Assembly (NCBI RefSeq): GCF_030548175.1
Contig: NZ_JAUORX010000002.1
Coordinates: 372,001 to 436,000 of the forward strand
From: Cognatishimia sp. 1_MG-2023
GTDB lineage: Bacteria > Pseudomonadota > Alphaproteobacteria > Rhodobacterales > Rhodobacteraceae
Reading direction: 5' to 3'
Length of the DNA: 64,000 bases
The position numbers were made by a program, and so were the translations under genes. The notes under the pieces were generated by a model. That model made no database searches, was not told the origin of the DNA, and saw only the letters and a program-made list of their open reading frames with translations. Below, piece after piece: positions 41,619 through 51,307 of this stretch; position 1 is the first letter of the stretch, and every line of letters begins with the position of its first letter.

Positions 41619-42995
41619 ATGGGTATTAAGCAGGTTTTTCTTTCGGCAATTGTAACTGTTTCGTTAGCCTCTGGAGTGACAGCCGAAACGCTGGCTGATT
41701 CTATGGCAAGCGCCTATGAGCACAGCGGCCTGCTAGAGCAAAACCGTGCCCTGCTACGTGCTGCTGACGAAGATGTTGCCCAAGCTGGTGCCGCGTTAAG
41801 ACCCATCATCAATTGGACTGCGGGTGTTCAACGTCGTTTTTCATCCGGCACGACAGTGCTTTCGACGAATACTGCTAACATTGGTTTAGAAGCCAATTGG
41901 TTGCTGCTTGATTCCGGCGCTTCGCAGGCCGCAATAGAGTCGCAAAAACAAACCGTATTGGCGACTCGTCAATCCTTGGTTTCAGTAGAGCAAAGCGTTC
42001 TCCTAAATGCGGTTCAGTCCTTTATGAACGTGCGCCGCGATTCAGAGATCGTTGCACTGCGTCAGAACAACCTTCGTTTGATCACGCGTGAACTACGCGC
42101 GGCACGTGATCGGTTTGAAGTTGGCGAAGTCACGCGAACAGACGTTTCATTGGCCGAGGCCCGTTTGGCGGGCGCGCGTGCAGAGCTGGCGGTTGCACAG
42201 GGTAACCTGATGTCATCTCAAGAGTTCTTTGCTGCAGTTGTTGGCCACAAACCTGGCCGTTTGACGCCTCCTTCACGTTTGCCAAACACCGCGAAATCGC
42301 TTGATGCCGCGAAGGGTATCGCCGTTCGCGGACACCCAGATATGTTAGCAGCACAGTTTCAGGTCGCGGCAAGGGAATTTGATGTCCGACGTGCAGAAGC
42401 TGCGATGAAACCAAGCCTGAATTTGCGGGCAGGGGTTACAAAATCTGATCAGTTTAATTCATCTGCGAATACCACCAGTGGTTCCATCTCTTTAGATGCC
42501 AGTGGGCCCATCTATCAGGGCGGCCGCCTAAGCTCTGTCTTGCGTCAAACAATGGCGCGCCGTGACGCGGCGCGTGGCGCTTTGCATGCGACGCGCCACA
42601 ATATCCGCCAAAGTGTTGGTAATGCGTGGGCACAGCTCTTGTCCGCCCAGGCCCAACGCCAGGCAAGCGTTCGCCAGATTAGCGCATCTCGTGTGGCCTT
42701 TGATGGCGTTCGCGAAGAAGCAAAATTGGGCGCACGTACCACGCTGGATGTGCTGAACGCCGAACAAGAATTGCTGAATGCACAAGCCAACCAAATTACG
42801 GCGTCCAGCAACGAATTCACGGCGGCCTATGCTTTATTGGCTTCAATGGGGTTGTTGAACGTTGATTACTTGAATTTGACGGTCGAGAAATACGATCCAG
42901 AAGCATACTATAAGCAGGTCGAAAAAGGCCCAGCGTTGAAGAGCAAGCAAGGTCAGCAACTTGACAAAATCCTGCGAGCTATCGGAAAAGAATAA
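41619..42995 (+). CDS. tolC: TolC-family outer-membrane channel
   Basis: Start at the ATG at 41619, after GGGGCAGGG; the 458-residue precursor has a signal peptide (MGIKQVFLSAIVTVSLASGV, cut after TA). The two outer-membrane efflux repeats are visible, each with long helices and a VGEVTRTDVSLAEARLAGAR-type segment, the second being LGARTTLDVLNAEQELLNAQ. It forms the outer-membrane exit of type I secretion and drug efflux machines. Partner inner-membrane genes are not adjacent. Confidence 0.92.
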   Translation: MGIKQVFLSAIVTVSLASGVTAETLADSMASAYEHSGLLEQNRALLRAADEDVAQAGAALRPIINWTAGVQRRFSSGTTVLSTNTANIGLEANWLLLDSGASQAAIESQKQTVLATRQSLVSVEQSVLLNAVQSFMNVRRDSEIVALRQNNLRLITRELRAARDRFEVGEVTRTDVSLAEARLAGARAELAVAQGNLMSSQEFFAAVVGHKPGRLTPPSRLPNTAKSLDAAKGIAVRGHPDMLAAQFQVAAREFDVRRAEAAMKPSLNLRAGVTKSDQFNSSANTTSGSISLDASGPIYQGGRLSSVLRQTMARRDAARGALHATRHNIRQSVGNAWAQLLSAQAQRQASVRQISASRVAFDGVREEAKLGARTTLDVLNAEQELLNAQANQITASSNEFTAAYALLASMGLLNVDYLNLTVEKYDPEAYYKQVEKGPALKSKQGQQLDKILRAIGKE

Positions 42996-43066
42996 CATTT
43001 TTCGCTATCTGTTGTGTGGGACGCTCTGTGTCGCTAAACTATTCAGCGAGGAGAGTGGTTTAATTT

Positions 43067-44116
43067 ATGTCTGATCCGGTCAAGAACGTTGAAATCGAGG
43101 ATGTCTTGTCTTCGATTCGCAGGTTGGTTTCTGAAAACGGCCATGCGCCCGCAACTTCAAAGCCTAGTGCGCCTGAGGTTAAAGCGGTTGTTCCTGAAGC
43201 TGGGAGCAAGGGGGAAGCGGCTGTAGAAAGTGCGGTCGACAATCGTCTGGTTTTGACCCCTGCATTACGCGTTTCTGATTCGCCTGCAGTTGAGTTGGTC
43301 ACTGCGCCGGATGCCGTAGAAGAAAGTTCTGAACACGCTGCAGACAAAGCATTAATGCGTGAGATTCAAGCTGACATTCAGCCACTCCACGATAGCATAC
43401 CAAATTTTTTACAGCGCCAAATTGAGATCGAAGCACCGGCCGCGCTGGACAGTGCCGCGCCTGAACTTGATGCGATTGAAACGCATGTTGAAACGTCTGA
43501 CAATGAGGCATCGGTTGATGTCACTGAAGACGCGGTATTCGACACGCCTGAGCCAGAGATTCTGGAAGTCGACGTCGCGCAAGACTTTGATACTCGCGTG
43601 GATGCCATTGAAAATGACGCTGATGTAGATGCAGAGCCGCAGCGTCCGTGGGAGACTGATGGTGAGCTGTTGTCAGAATGGCATTCTGTTCGCTCCCCAG
43701 CTGTTGAAGATTTTGAGCCCGACGAACCCGGCGATAGCGACTACGCTGGTACGGCTGTTGCGTCTCTTGCTTGGGAAGATCATTCAGATCAGACCGATGA
43801 TTTAGACGACGTCTCAGACGACGAAGTTGCCGTTGCAGACGAGAGCATCGAAGAGCCTGCGGCCTTTGCGAGTATCTCAGAAGAGGCACTGACCGAAACT
43901 GTGATCGAAGGCATCGCACAATCCGAAGATGCGGTCGAAGACACCCAATACGAAGCTGTGCTAGACGAAGAAATGCTTCGTGACCTTGTGGGCGAGATCG
44001 TGCGCCAAGAGCTGCAGGGGCCTTTGGGCGAGCGTATTACACGTAACGTGCGCAAGCTTGTGCGTCGCGAAATCAATCGCGCAATGACCTCTCAGAGCCT
44101 AAATAACGATTACTAA
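43067..44116 (+). CDS. PopZ-like (DUF2497-type) polar organizing protein
   Basis: A 349-residue protein with the PopZ plan. A short conserved N-terminal helix (VEIEDVLSSIRRLVSEN) is followed by a long, very acidic, low-complexity middle (residues ~30-290) and a conserved C-terminal helical region (DEEMLRDLVGEIVRQELQGP, then RITRNVRKLVRREINRAM). PopZ-type proteins form a polar network that anchors chromosome and cell-cycle factors. In alphaproteobacteria such a gene often lies between tolC and valS; here valS is ~14.7 kb away. The assignment is probable, not certain. Confidence 0.65.
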   Translation: MSDPVKNVEIEDVLSSIRRLVSENGHAPATSKPSAPEVKAVVPEAGSKGEAAVESAVDNRLVLTPALRVSDSPAVELVTAPDAVEESSEHAADKALMREIQADIQPLHDSIPNFLQRQIEIEAPAALDSAAPELDAIETHVETSDNEASVDVTEDAVFDTPEPEILEVDVAQDFDTRVDAIENDADVDAEPQRPWETDGELLSEWHSVRSPAVEDFEPDEPGDSDYAGTAVASLAWEDHSDQTDDLDDVSDDEVAVADESIEEPAAFASISEEALTETVIEGIAQSEDAVEDTQYEAVLDEEMLRDLVGEIVRQELQGPLGERITRNVRKLVRREINRAMTSQSLNNDY

Positions 44117-44140
44117 GCCCATACAGAAAAGAGGTGGCTT

Positions 44141-44713
44141 GTGAACACGCCTGCGCATCTCTTGCTTGGCTGGGCTGCGTTTGGCCGCAATGCGCCGCGT
44201 GGGGTCGTCTTGGCCGCTCTTGCGGGTGGCTTACTGCCAGACCTTTCGCTTTATGTATTGGCGGGTACGTCGCTTTTTCTTTTGGGTATTCCGCCAGCGA
44301 CCGTATTTGGTGAGTTATATTTTTCAGCAACATGGCAGGCGATTTTTGCTGTCGATAACTCGTTTGTTGTTTGGGCAATCGGGCTGCTTTGCGGGCTGTA
44401 TTTGCGCAAACGATGGGTTGTCGCGCTGTGCGGCGCGGCTTTGATCCATTTGGCGATGGATTTTCCATTGCATCACGACGACGGCCGTTCACATTTCTGG
44501 CCGATTAGCCGTTGGATTTTTGAAAGCCCTGTTAGCTATTGGGACCGAAGCCACCATGCAGGTATAGTGGCACCGCTAGAGGGTGTTTTGGCTTCGTTTT
44601 GCGCATTGTTTATTGTTCTACCAGACTGGCGAAATTGGCGTACTGTCTGTGTTTTTGGGCTGGTGTTGCTTGAGCTGATCGCGGTGCTGCCCGGTTTCTT
44701 CATCAGTTTTTAA
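44141..44713 (+). CDS. Membrane protein of unknown function
   Basis: A 190-residue protein starting at a GTG after GAGGTGG. It has four to five hydrophobic segments (VVLAALAGGLLPDLSLYVLA; WAIGLLCGLYL; IVAPLEGVLASFCALFIVLP; LVLLELIAVLPGFFI) and conserved-looking histidines and aspartates (HLAMDFPLHHDDGRSH). Its N-terminus (TPAHLLLGWAAFG) resembles YdjM-type membrane-bound hydrolases. It is sometimes labelled as a cobalamin-related protein in this family, without firm support. Confidence 0.65.
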   Translation: MNTPAHLLLGWAAFGRNAPRGVVLAALAGGLLPDLSLYVLAGTSLFLLGIPPATVFGELYFSATWQAIFAVDNSFVVWAIGLLCGLYLRKRWVVALCGAALIHLAMDFPLHHDDGRSHFWPISRWIFESPVSYWDRSHHAGIVAPLEGVLASFCALFIVLPDWRNWRTVCVFGLVLLELIAVLPGFFISF

Positions 44714-44734
44714 GTAAATTTGGCAATAAAAAAC

Positions 44735-44761
44735 GCGCGCCACAGTGGCACGCGCTTTTTT
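44735..44761. terminator. Bidirectional intrinsic terminator
   Basis: A GC-rich hairpin (GCGCG-CCAC-A-GTGG-ca-CGCGC) with an A-tract on its left and a T-tract on its right, between two convergent genes. Confidence 0.85.
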
Positions 44762-44783
44762 AGGGCAGCAGTCTAATATGTTG

Positions 44784-45104
44784 TTACGCAGCTTGGCTTT
44801 CCTGGGCCGCGTTACGACGTTCACTTTCTTCGCGTGACAGGGCTACGGAGGTCCGTACACCTTTGCCAACGAAATCCATCAAGCCGGTTACAACCCGTTC
44901 GTTTGGGTCGATACCAGCGCAGGACAACACTTCACGCCCGTCGCGCGAACGCGCCCAGCGTGCTATTTGTTCTGGTCCATTGCCGTACTTTTTATCGTCG
45001 GCAATTGCATCGTCTAGCGCGGCTAGAACCACCGCGGCAAAAAGCTTGCGCGCGCGGTTGCCCTGTTCGTTATTAAAAGCCGTGCCATCAACGAAATCTT
45101 TCAT
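44784..45104 (-). CDS. Conserved small protein (DUF6280-like)
   Basis: A 106-residue helical protein (MKDFVDGTAFNNEQGNRARK, then KLFAAVVLAALDDAIADDKK, and ARSRDGREVLSCAGIDPNER). It resembles a short Rhodobacterales family of unknown role, and I attribute DUF6280 from memory of the sequence pattern. It is monocistronic and convergent with the upstream membrane-protein gene. Confidence 0.65.
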   Translation of the reverse strand: MKDFVDGTAFNNEQGNRARKLFAAVVLAALDDAIADDKKYGNGPEQIARWARSRDGREVLSCAGIDPNERVVTGLMDFVGKGVRTSVALSREESERRNAAQESQAA

Positions 45105-45310
45105 CTCGTCGTCCTTGTATTATTGGTCTTGTGTTTCTGGCGTGAGGCGTCTTATGGACTATTCAGATCGATTCGGGTACCCTGTTTTTGCATAGCATTT
45201 ATGCAGAATACGCATGGCTGCGAACCAAATAGGCCGTCTTGTCACTCATCGACCGCCGAGATATAGGTGCTTTCAAAATCCAATCAACCTTTTTGTCATG
45301 GTTTTGTCAT

Positions 45311-45874
45311 ATGCCCAAGATTAACGGTAACGAAATTCGCCCCGGTAACACGCTGGAGCATAACGGTGGTCTTTGGGCCGCTGTCAAAGTCGATCACGTG
45401 AAGCCTGGTAAGGGCGGCGCCTTTGCTCAGGTTGAAATGCGCAACTTGCGGAACGGATCGAAACTGAACGAACGCTTCCGTTCTGCGGATAAAGTGGAGC
45501 GTGTACGTCTGGAGCAAAAGGACCAACAGTTCCTTTATGAATCCGATGGCATGCTGGTGTTCATGGACACCGAAACCTACGAACAGATTGAATTGCCTGC
45601 AGAATTGCTGGGTGACCGCCGTCCGTTCTTGCAGGATGGTATGACCATTCAGGTTGAATTCTACGAAGAAGAAGCGCTGAACGCGGCCGTGCCACAAAAG
45701 GTGACATGCAAGATCGTAGAGACTGAGCCTGTCGTTAAAGGTCAGACTGCAGCGAACTCTTTCAAACCTGCGATTTTGGACAACGGCGTGAAGGTCATGG
45801 TGCCGCCGTTCGTGGGCCAAGATGAGATGATCATCGTGGACACTATCAGCATGGAATATTCCGAACGCGCCTAA
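45311..45874 (+). CDS. efp: Elongation factor P
   Basis: The ATG at 45311 gives 187 residues, the normal EF-P length; longer starts add unrelated residues. Three beta-barrel domains are present. The conserved lysine that receives the EpmA-type modification is Lys34 in VKPGKGGAF. Domain III ends with [14 protein letters not shown] enters the ribosome E site and rescues polyproline stalls. It is followed by a strong terminator. Confidence 0.96.
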   Translation: MPKINGNEIRPGNTLEHNGGLWAAVKVDHVKPGKGGAFAQVEMRNLRNGSKLNERFRSADKVERVRLEQKDQQFLYESDGMLVFMDTETYEQIELPAELLGDRRPFLQDGMTIQVEFYEEEALNAAVPQKVTCKIVETEPVVKGQTAANSFKPAILDNGVKVMVPPFVGQDEMIIVDTISMEYSERA

Positions 45875-45896
45875 GCGTTTTTTAACCAATTTCAGA

Positions 45897-45926
45897 GGCC
45901 GCGCTTTGAGAAATGCGCGGCCTTTT
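45897..45926 (+). terminator. Intrinsic terminator after efp
   Basis: GGCCGCGC (45897-45904) pairs perfectly with GCGCGGCC (45915-45922), followed by TTTT. Confidence 0.9.
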
Positions 45927-46006
45927 GTGTTTTTGCCTAAAATGCGATGCAACGTTTTGAGGCAGGGCAGCGTGCCGTGACGTCATAATTCGGTCATGTG
46001 GAAATT

Positions 46007-46033
46007 CGTACGTTTCGGCGCTTGAAACGTACG
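46007..46033. promoter_or_regulatory. Perfect inverted repeat CGTACGTTTC / GAAACGTACG
   Basis: 10-bp perfect arms around a 7-nt spacer GGCGCTT in the gap after efp (45927-46194), with no T-tract. It could be an operator or a structural RNA element. No gene starts immediately beside it. The rest of this gap is empty. Confidence 0.5.
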
Positions 46034-46194
46034 ATTCGTGTTTTGGTAGCGGCAGGGGGTGTTGGCCGTCAGGCTGGTATGCATTTTGCTACATAATTGC
46101 TCCCACGATCTCGCAACGAATTTTGGCGCGCAGGCGTAAAGTCCGTTCTGAGCGCAAGGAGACGGTTGCTGCAAAAACATGGATAGCCACATTT

Positions 46195-47052
46195 CTAGAC
46201 TTTGGCCAAATATGCAGATCGGATAGCTGCTTTCATCGCGTCTTGCGGTCCTGTGTCGCGTGACCCGCTTGACGCCATCACCAGCTTTGAGGTTGGTGTA
46301 CTGCCGAAGCCAAGGCCGTTGCTCACGACTGACAGACCAGAGTGCAAGGATGAGCGGCCCAGTAGGCCAACTGCGATCCCGGCTTCGACTGCTGCGATGA
46401 CGCCTGCAACGCTTTGACTGGAATAGACGATGCGGTATGGCTTTCCGCTGGCTTTAAGGGAACTAATCGCAGCGTCGCGCCACCAACAGGCGTGGTCGAA
46501 CAAGGCCACAGGCAGGCAATCAACGGTCAGAAATTCCTGATGCGCAGAGGACACCCAGCATGTTGGGTCTTCTATCAGCACTTCTTCATGTTCTTTCGGA
46601 CATTCCACCTCATAAATTGCGAGGTCGAGTGTTCCCTTGTCTAGCGCGTCAGGGAATTGGGCGCTTAACGCACAGGTTACATCCAACTCGACTTTGGGGT
46701 GGTGGCGGGTGAAAGATGCGATGATCTCTACCAGCTTGGCCCGGCCGTGATCGTCAGGGATACCTACGCGTAGTTTGCCAGTTACAGTCTGTTGGGAGAT
46801 GTCTTGCAGCACGGTGTCGAGGCGCGCGGTGATTTCGAGGGCTACGGGCAGCAACTGGCGGCCAGTGTCGCTTAGGACAACGCCGCGCCCGTGCCGTTCA
46901 AAGACGGGTTGCCCAAGGATAGCTTCGAGGCGCTTGATCTGAAGACTGGTGGCAGATTGAGAGCGATGGATGCGCGCTGCGCCATCTGTGACGCTGCCTG
47001 CTTCAGTTACGGCGACGAAGGTACGTAGCAAATCACTGTCGAGATTGACCAT
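46195..47052 (-). CDS. LysR-family transcriptional regulator
   Basis: A 285-residue LysR protein. The HTH (LLRTFVAVTEAGSVTDGAAR, then IHRSQSATSLQIKRLE) is followed by the effector domain, which includes LRVGIPDDHGRAKLVEI and a short basic link. It is divergent from the permease gene at 47138 (85-bp gap), so it probably controls that gene. The effector is unknown. Confidence 0.9.
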   Translation of the reverse strand: MVNLDSDLLRTFVAVTEAGSVTDGAARIHRSQSATSLQIKRLEAILGQPVFERHGRGVVLSDTGRQLLPVALEITARLDTVLQDISQQTVTGKLRVGIPDDHGRAKLVEIIASFTRHHPKVELDVTCALSAQFPDALDKGTLDLAIYEVECPKEHEEVLIEDPTCWVSSAHQEFLTVDCLPVALFDHACWWRDAAISSLKASGKPYRIVYSSQSVAGVIAAVEAGIAVGLLGRSSLHSGLSVVSNGLGFGSTPTSKLVMASSGSRDTGPQDAMKAAIRSAYLAKV

Positions 47053-47137
47053 TCGTTTTCCCGATATCAGAAATTGAAGGTATTCGTTTCACAGATGGCA
47101 TGCCTGCCGGTACTCTTCAAGGCTAGAGGAGTATCCG

Positions 47138-48160
47138 ATGTCTGATCAGACAGTTGCCCGCCGACTATCTAACAAGAAACCCGTATTGTGGGGAATGTGC
47201 CTATTCGTGTTGATAGGCATGTGCATTGTATGGCCAGAGCACTCTGTGCAGGCTGCTAAGTTTGTTCTTTGGGGGCTGGTTGTTGTAACTCCCATCGTCG
47301 TTCCGGGCATTTTTCTGGCTGCGTGGATCATTGCAAGCGGAGCAGATGCACACATTGCCGACGCGTTCGAGGGCAAGACGATGAGAACGGTGGCGGTGGC
47401 CTCTTTGATTGGCGCGATTACTCCGGTTTGTGGCGTGACGGTTTTGCCATTGATGGCTGGGCTTTTAGCAGCGGGCGTTCCGCTTGCCCCGATCATGGCA
47501 TTCTGGTTGTCGTCCCCGATCACGGACCCAGCCATGCTTGCGACGACGGCCGCGACCCTTGGCCTGCACTTTGCAATTGGTAAAACGCTTGCGGCCTTCG
47601 GCTTGGGGGTCTTTGGCGGTGGGATCACTACACTGTTTGCCAAGACCTCTTGGGCGCTGAATGCGCTTCGCGACAACGGGCTGGCGCGCCAACTCAGCGC
47701 GGAACGTTGCGGAGCGGTTCAAACATTCGAGCCTTGGATTTGGAGATCGGGGGCACGTCGGCGGGCTTTTCGTACTCAGTTTTGGGCAACAACGCGGCTC
47801 ATCCTGATTTGCTTGGTCCCAGCATTCACAGCCGAGTATGCGTTGAATGCTGCGCTTACGCCGGGATTGCTTGGCGCCTATCTGGGGGAGGGCCAGTGGT
47901 GGGCCATACCTGCGGCCGTTTTTGTTGGCGCACCGGCCTATATTGATGGCTACGCAGCGCTTCCCTTGACGCGTGGCTTGATTGAAAATGGCATGTCTGA
48001 AGGTGCCGCCATGGCCTTTTTGATCTCCGGTGGTGTTGTCAGTATCTGGGGAGCCCTGGCCATTGCCCCGGTCCTGAAGTTGAGACCTTTTTTGCTTTAC
48101 CTTGCTTTGGCTGTTCTGGGTTCGTTGGCCGCGGGATATGCATTTGAGTGGGCCGTCTAG
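47138..48160 (+). CDS. ArsP/UPF0718-type permease
   Basis: A 340-residue membrane protein with about eight hydrophobic segments. It has the twin GAITPVCGVTVLPLMAGLL and FWLSSPITDPAMLA motifs, repeated in the second half as VFVGAPAYIDGYAALPL, which mark the DUF318/ArsP permease family. Members export organoarsenicals or other small molecules; the substrate here is unknown. It is divergently placed from a LysR gene that may regulate it. Confidence 0.82.
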   Translation: MSDQTVARRLSNKKPVLWGMCLFVLIGMCIVWPEHSVQAAKFVLWGLVVVTPIVVPGIFLAAWIIASGADAHIADAFEGKTMRTVAVASLIGAITPVCGVTVLPLMAGLLAAGVPLAPIMAFWLSSPITDPAMLATTAATLGLHFAIGKTLAAFGLGVFGGGITTLFAKTSWALNALRDNGLARQLSAERCGAVQTFEPWIWRSGARRRAFRTQFWATTRLILICLVPAFTAEYALNAALTPGLLGAYLGEGQWWAIPAAVFVGAPAYIDGYAALPLTRGLIENGMSEGAAMAFLISGGVVSIWGALAIAPVLKLRPFLLYLALAVLGSLAAGYAFEWAV

Positions 48161-48304
48161 AAGGCGGCAGCTAGCGAGAGTGGAGATGGGCGCACGCGTT
48201 GCGGCGGGGAGGCTAATGTTTGGCTGCTATGACGTACGCACCAGTTTCCATTTGTTAGCACTTTGGCCGGAAGGTGGGTGCTCGGGTGAAGCGATTGGGG
48301 CGGT

Positions 48305-48565
48305 ATGTTCGAGCAGGAATGGATAGCGGCAAGCGTTTTGCGGGACAATCTGTCCAAGACCCTTGCTGAGGTGGCACACAGCGATCGGCGTTTGTTGATC
48401 ACTTGGCGAGGGGCTCCGGCGGCGGCGTTGGTGTCTTTGTCGGATTTGAAACTGTTGGAAGAGTTTCATCGGGACTCGGCTGAACAGCGGGAGTTGCGGC
48501 ATCAAATGCATATGGAGCGGTTCCGGCGTGCGCAGGCTTTGGAACGTGGCAGTTTGATTGGTTAG
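48305..48565 (+). CDS. Phd/YefM-type antitoxin-like protein without a visible toxin
   Basis: An 86-residue protein whose N-terminal half fits the Phd/YefM fold: WIAASVLRDNLSKTLAEVAH, then LITWRGAPAAALVSLSDLKL. The C-terminal half is basic and helical. No toxin gene is seen on either side, so it may be an orphan or act as a stand-alone regulator. Confidence 0.7.
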   Translation: MFEQEWIAASVLRDNLSKTLAEVAHSDRRLLITWRGAPAAALVSLSDLKLLEEFHRDSAEQRELRHQMHMERFRRAQALERGSLIG

Positions 48566-48719
48566 GCTTGCGTGGTTGACCGGCGCTGGTTAGGCTTTTG
48601 GCATGTTAGTTGTGATTGGAAGAAATCCGGGCCATCCCTTTGCGAAGGCCTATGTTTGGTGGCCTCCGCCCGCGGTGTGAGCTGCATCCATTTTCCATGA
48701 CATTCTAACGGAGCATTTC

Positions 48720-49823
48720 ATGCAACCGACACTGACTGTGGGCGCAACGCGCCTTGATCTGCGATGGCCTGATGGCATCACGGGCAACTATCCTTTTATC
48801 TGGCTGCGAGACACGGACCCGAGTGGCTTTCACCCCAAGACTGGCGAGCGGGTGTTTGAGCTGACTTCTGTGCCCTTGGACATTGTGCCTACTGCTGTGG
48901 CGTTGAGCGACGAGCATCTGTTGGTCACATGGCCCGGGGCGGCGGAGCCAAGCGCGTTTGATCTGGAGTGGATCAAGGCGCATCGTCCGGGGCAGCGTCG
49001 GGAGGATCCAGCGGATTTGCCGTTTCAGTTATGGCGCGCGGCGGATGGGGCTGCGGGTGTGCCGCGGTTTGAGGCGGATGATCTGGATGATCCGGCGGAG
49101 TTTTTGCGGTGGCTCAAGGCAACCAAGCAATATGGGTTGTCGATTGTTCAGGGCATGGCTGACATGACGGCGGCGGGCACGGATATTGCGCGCCGGGTGG
49201 GGCATTTGCGGGAGACGAATTTTGGGCTGACGTTTGAGGTGATGTCCAAGCCTGATCCGAATAATCTGGCCTATACGTCTGACGCTTTGCCGTTGCACAC
49301 GGATTTGCCGAACCAAGAGCTGCCGCCGGGGTTTCAGTTTTTGCATTGTCTGGCGAATGAAGCTGAGGGCGGCGGATCGACGTTTTGCGATGCGCGGGCT
49401 GTGGCCGAGGATTTGCGCGCGCTTGATCCAGAGGCGTTTGAGGTTTTGTCTACTGTCGCTGTGCCGTTTCGGTTTCAGGATGGGACTGCTGATTTGCGTA
49501 GTCGCAAGACGATGATCGTTTTAGATGATCAAGGGCGGGTGGTTGAGGTTTGTATCAATGCCCATATTGCCGACATTGTGGATTTACCTGCCGATCAGAT
49601 GGAGGCGTTTTATCGGGCCTATCGTCAGTTGATGATGATGACGCGCGGGGCAGATTACACGATCTCGCTAAAGCTACAGGCGGGCGAGATGGTGGTGTTT
49701 AACAACCGCGCGGTGCTCCATGGGCGCGAGGCCTTTGACCCGCAAACGGGGCGGCGGCATTTGCACGGTTGTTATGTGGACCGGGGCGAATGGGATAGCC
49801 GCATTCGCGTGATGTCGCGTTAG
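48720..49823 (+). CDS. Gamma-butyrobetaine hydroxylase-like dioxygenase
   Basis: A 367-residue protein. Residues ~1-85 are a DUF971/GBBH-like zinc-containing domain (LDLRWPDGITGNYPFIWLRD), followed by a TauD-type 2-oxoglutarate/Fe(II) dioxygenase. The iron site is HTDLP near residue 195 with the distal His in LHGREAF near 336, and Arg in TGRRHLHGCYVD binds 2-oxoglutarate. Likely reaction: hydroxylation of gamma-butyrobetaine to carnitine, or a related betaine. The stop overlaps the opposing ygfZ gene end. Confidence 0.85.
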   Translation: MQPTLTVGATRLDLRWPDGITGNYPFIWLRDTDPSGFHPKTGERVFELTSVPLDIVPTAVALSDEHLLVTWPGAAEPSAFDLEWIKAHRPGQRREDPADLPFQLWRAADGAAGVPRFEADDLDDPAEFLRWLKATKQYGLSIVQGMADMTAAGTDIARRVGHLRETNFGLTFEVMSKPDPNNLAYTSDALPLHTDLPNQELPPGFQFLHCLANEAEGGGSTFCDARAVAEDLRALDPEAFEVLSTVAVPFRFQDGTADLRSRKTMIVLDDQGRVVEVCINAHIADIVDLPADQMEAFYRAYRQLMMMTRGADYTISLKLQAGEMVVFNNRAVLHGREAFDPQTGRRHLHGCYVDRGEWDSRIRVMSR

Positions 49824-50560
49824 GCTTTGTAATAGACAGTGGCCGCGCCTGCCTGCATTTCAGGTTGGGCGCGGTCGTAGCGCAGGTAGGCGAGGGCTTG
49901 GTCGCCTGCGCGGCTATGGAGCGTGCCGACAGGTTTGCCGTTTGCGGTGATGGCGGTGCCCGGTTCTGCGTCACCTTGGATTGTGACGGTGGCGAGGCCT
50001 TTGCGCAGTTCGGTTTTGTGCTTCATACGGGCGGTGACCTCTTGGCCGACGTAGCAGCCTTTGCGGAAATCAACGCCGTTGATGCGTTCAAACCCCATTT
50101 CGAGGATGTAGCTGTCTGGTGTTAGCTCGATGCCGGTTTGTGGCACTTGAGCTGCGATGTGGAGGGCTGTCCAATCGGTGGAATCACTTTGTGCCGGTGT
50201 GTCGCGGTAGGCGCGCCAGCCGAGGGAGGCGTCGCGGGGATCTTGCAAGCCGTCGCTGGGCAGATCGCCGAGGCCTTGGTGCACATGCAGGGCGCTGTCA
50301 GTGATGGCGACGTCGGCGCGCAGTTTGTACATGGTCAGGCGCATTTTTAGCATGTCGCCGAGGCTGGCATCCACGTCCAGCAGGATGGCATCCCCTTGGC
50401 GGGATAGGAAAAAATCGGCCAGATATTTGCCTTGGGGGGTTAGGATAGCCGCATAGACCAACCCGTCGTCCAGCTTTTTCAGGTCATTGGTGATCAGGCC
50501 TTGCAAGAAGGTCTCTGCATCGGATCCAGTGATTTCGAACAGCGCGCGTGGGTGGGTCAT
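49820..50560 (-). CDS. ygfZ: YgfZ/GcvT-type folate-binding protein
   Basis: I choose the ATG at 50560, after AGGACC; the one at 50581 lacks a site. The 246-residue protein has the family mark KGCYVGQEVTARMKHK near residue 168, with the reactive cysteine, and the N-terminal LQGLITNDLKKL. YgfZ uses folate to help assemble or repair Fe-S cluster enzymes. Confidence 0.92.
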   Translation of the reverse strand: MTHPRALFEITGSDAETFLQGLITNDLKKLDDGLVYAAILTPQGKYLADFFLSRQGDAILLDVDASLGDMLKMRLTMYKLRADVAITDSALHVHQGLGDLPSDGLQDPRDASLGWRAYRDTPAQSDSTDWTALHIAAQVPQTGIELTPDSYILEMGFERINGVDFRKGCYVGQEVTARMKHKTELRKGLATVTIQGDAEPGTAITANGKPVGTLHSRAGDQALAYLRYDRAQPEMQAGAATVYYKA

Positions 50561-50629
50561 GGGTTGGTCCTGTAAATTCATATCTTGTTAATATAGATAG
50601 GTGCGAGCCGTGCAACAGGGGGACATGTT

Positions 50630-51307
50630 ATGCGCGCACCGCTTTCCGTCGTAATTCCGACGTTGAATGCAGAAATAGGGCTGGCGACATCCTTGCCTGC
50701 GCTGATGGAAGGGCTATCATCTGGGGTCATTCGAGAGGTTATCTTCTCGGACGGTGGATCTGTGGATGGGACCAAGTTGATGGCCGAGGATTCGGGGGCT
50801 GTGTTTGTGACGGGGCCTGCATCGCGTGGTGGTCAGTTGCGGCGCGGGGCCGAGGCGGCGGCCGGAGAATGGTTGTTGTTTCTGCACGCGGATACTGTTT
50901 TGTCGCCGGGTTGGAGTGCCGCTGTGGAGGCGCATTTGCCGAGCGCGCAGCCGGGCTATGGGCGGTTGCAGTTTGCGGGTGGCGGTTTTGCTGGGCGTTT
51001 GGTGGCTGGCTGGGCGAACCTACGGTCGCGGGTGTTTGGCTTGCCTTATGGCGATCAAAGCCTGTTGATCCCGCGTTCTTTGTACAAACAGGCCGGCGGG
51101 TATCGCGATATTCCGTTGATGGAAGATGTGGCGATGGCGCGGGTTTTGAGGGGGCGGTTGCACGCCTTGCCCTATGTGGCGATGACAAGTGCCGAACGCT
51201 ATCAGCGCAATGGCTGGTTGCGACGCGGGAGCCGCAACCTTTGGACTTTGATCCGGTTCTTCTTTGGCGTGTCGCCAGAGCGTTTGGCGGCTGACTACCG
51301 CCGCTGA
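50630..51307 (+). CDS. Family-2 glycosyltransferase (TIGR04283-like)
   Basis: A 225-residue GT2 enzyme. It begins PLSVVIPTLNAEIGLATSLP, has the nucleotide-sugar site EVIFSDGGSVDGT and the DXD-like FLHADTVLS near residue 84, then QSLLIPRSLYKQAGGYRDIP. The length and the SDGGS motif match the rSAM/selenodomain-associated transferase group. Acceptor unknown. Confidence 0.85.
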   Translation: MRAPLSVVIPTLNAEIGLATSLPALMEGLSSGVIREVIFSDGGSVDGTKLMAEDSGAVFVTGPASRGGQLRRGAEAAAGEWLLFLHADTVLSPGWSAAVEAHLPSAQPGYGRLQFAGGGFAGRLVAGWANLRSRVFGLPYGDQSLLIPRSLYKQAGGYRDIPLMEDVAMARVLRGRLHALPYVAMTSAERYQRNGWLRRGSRNLWTLIRFFFGVSPERLAADYRR

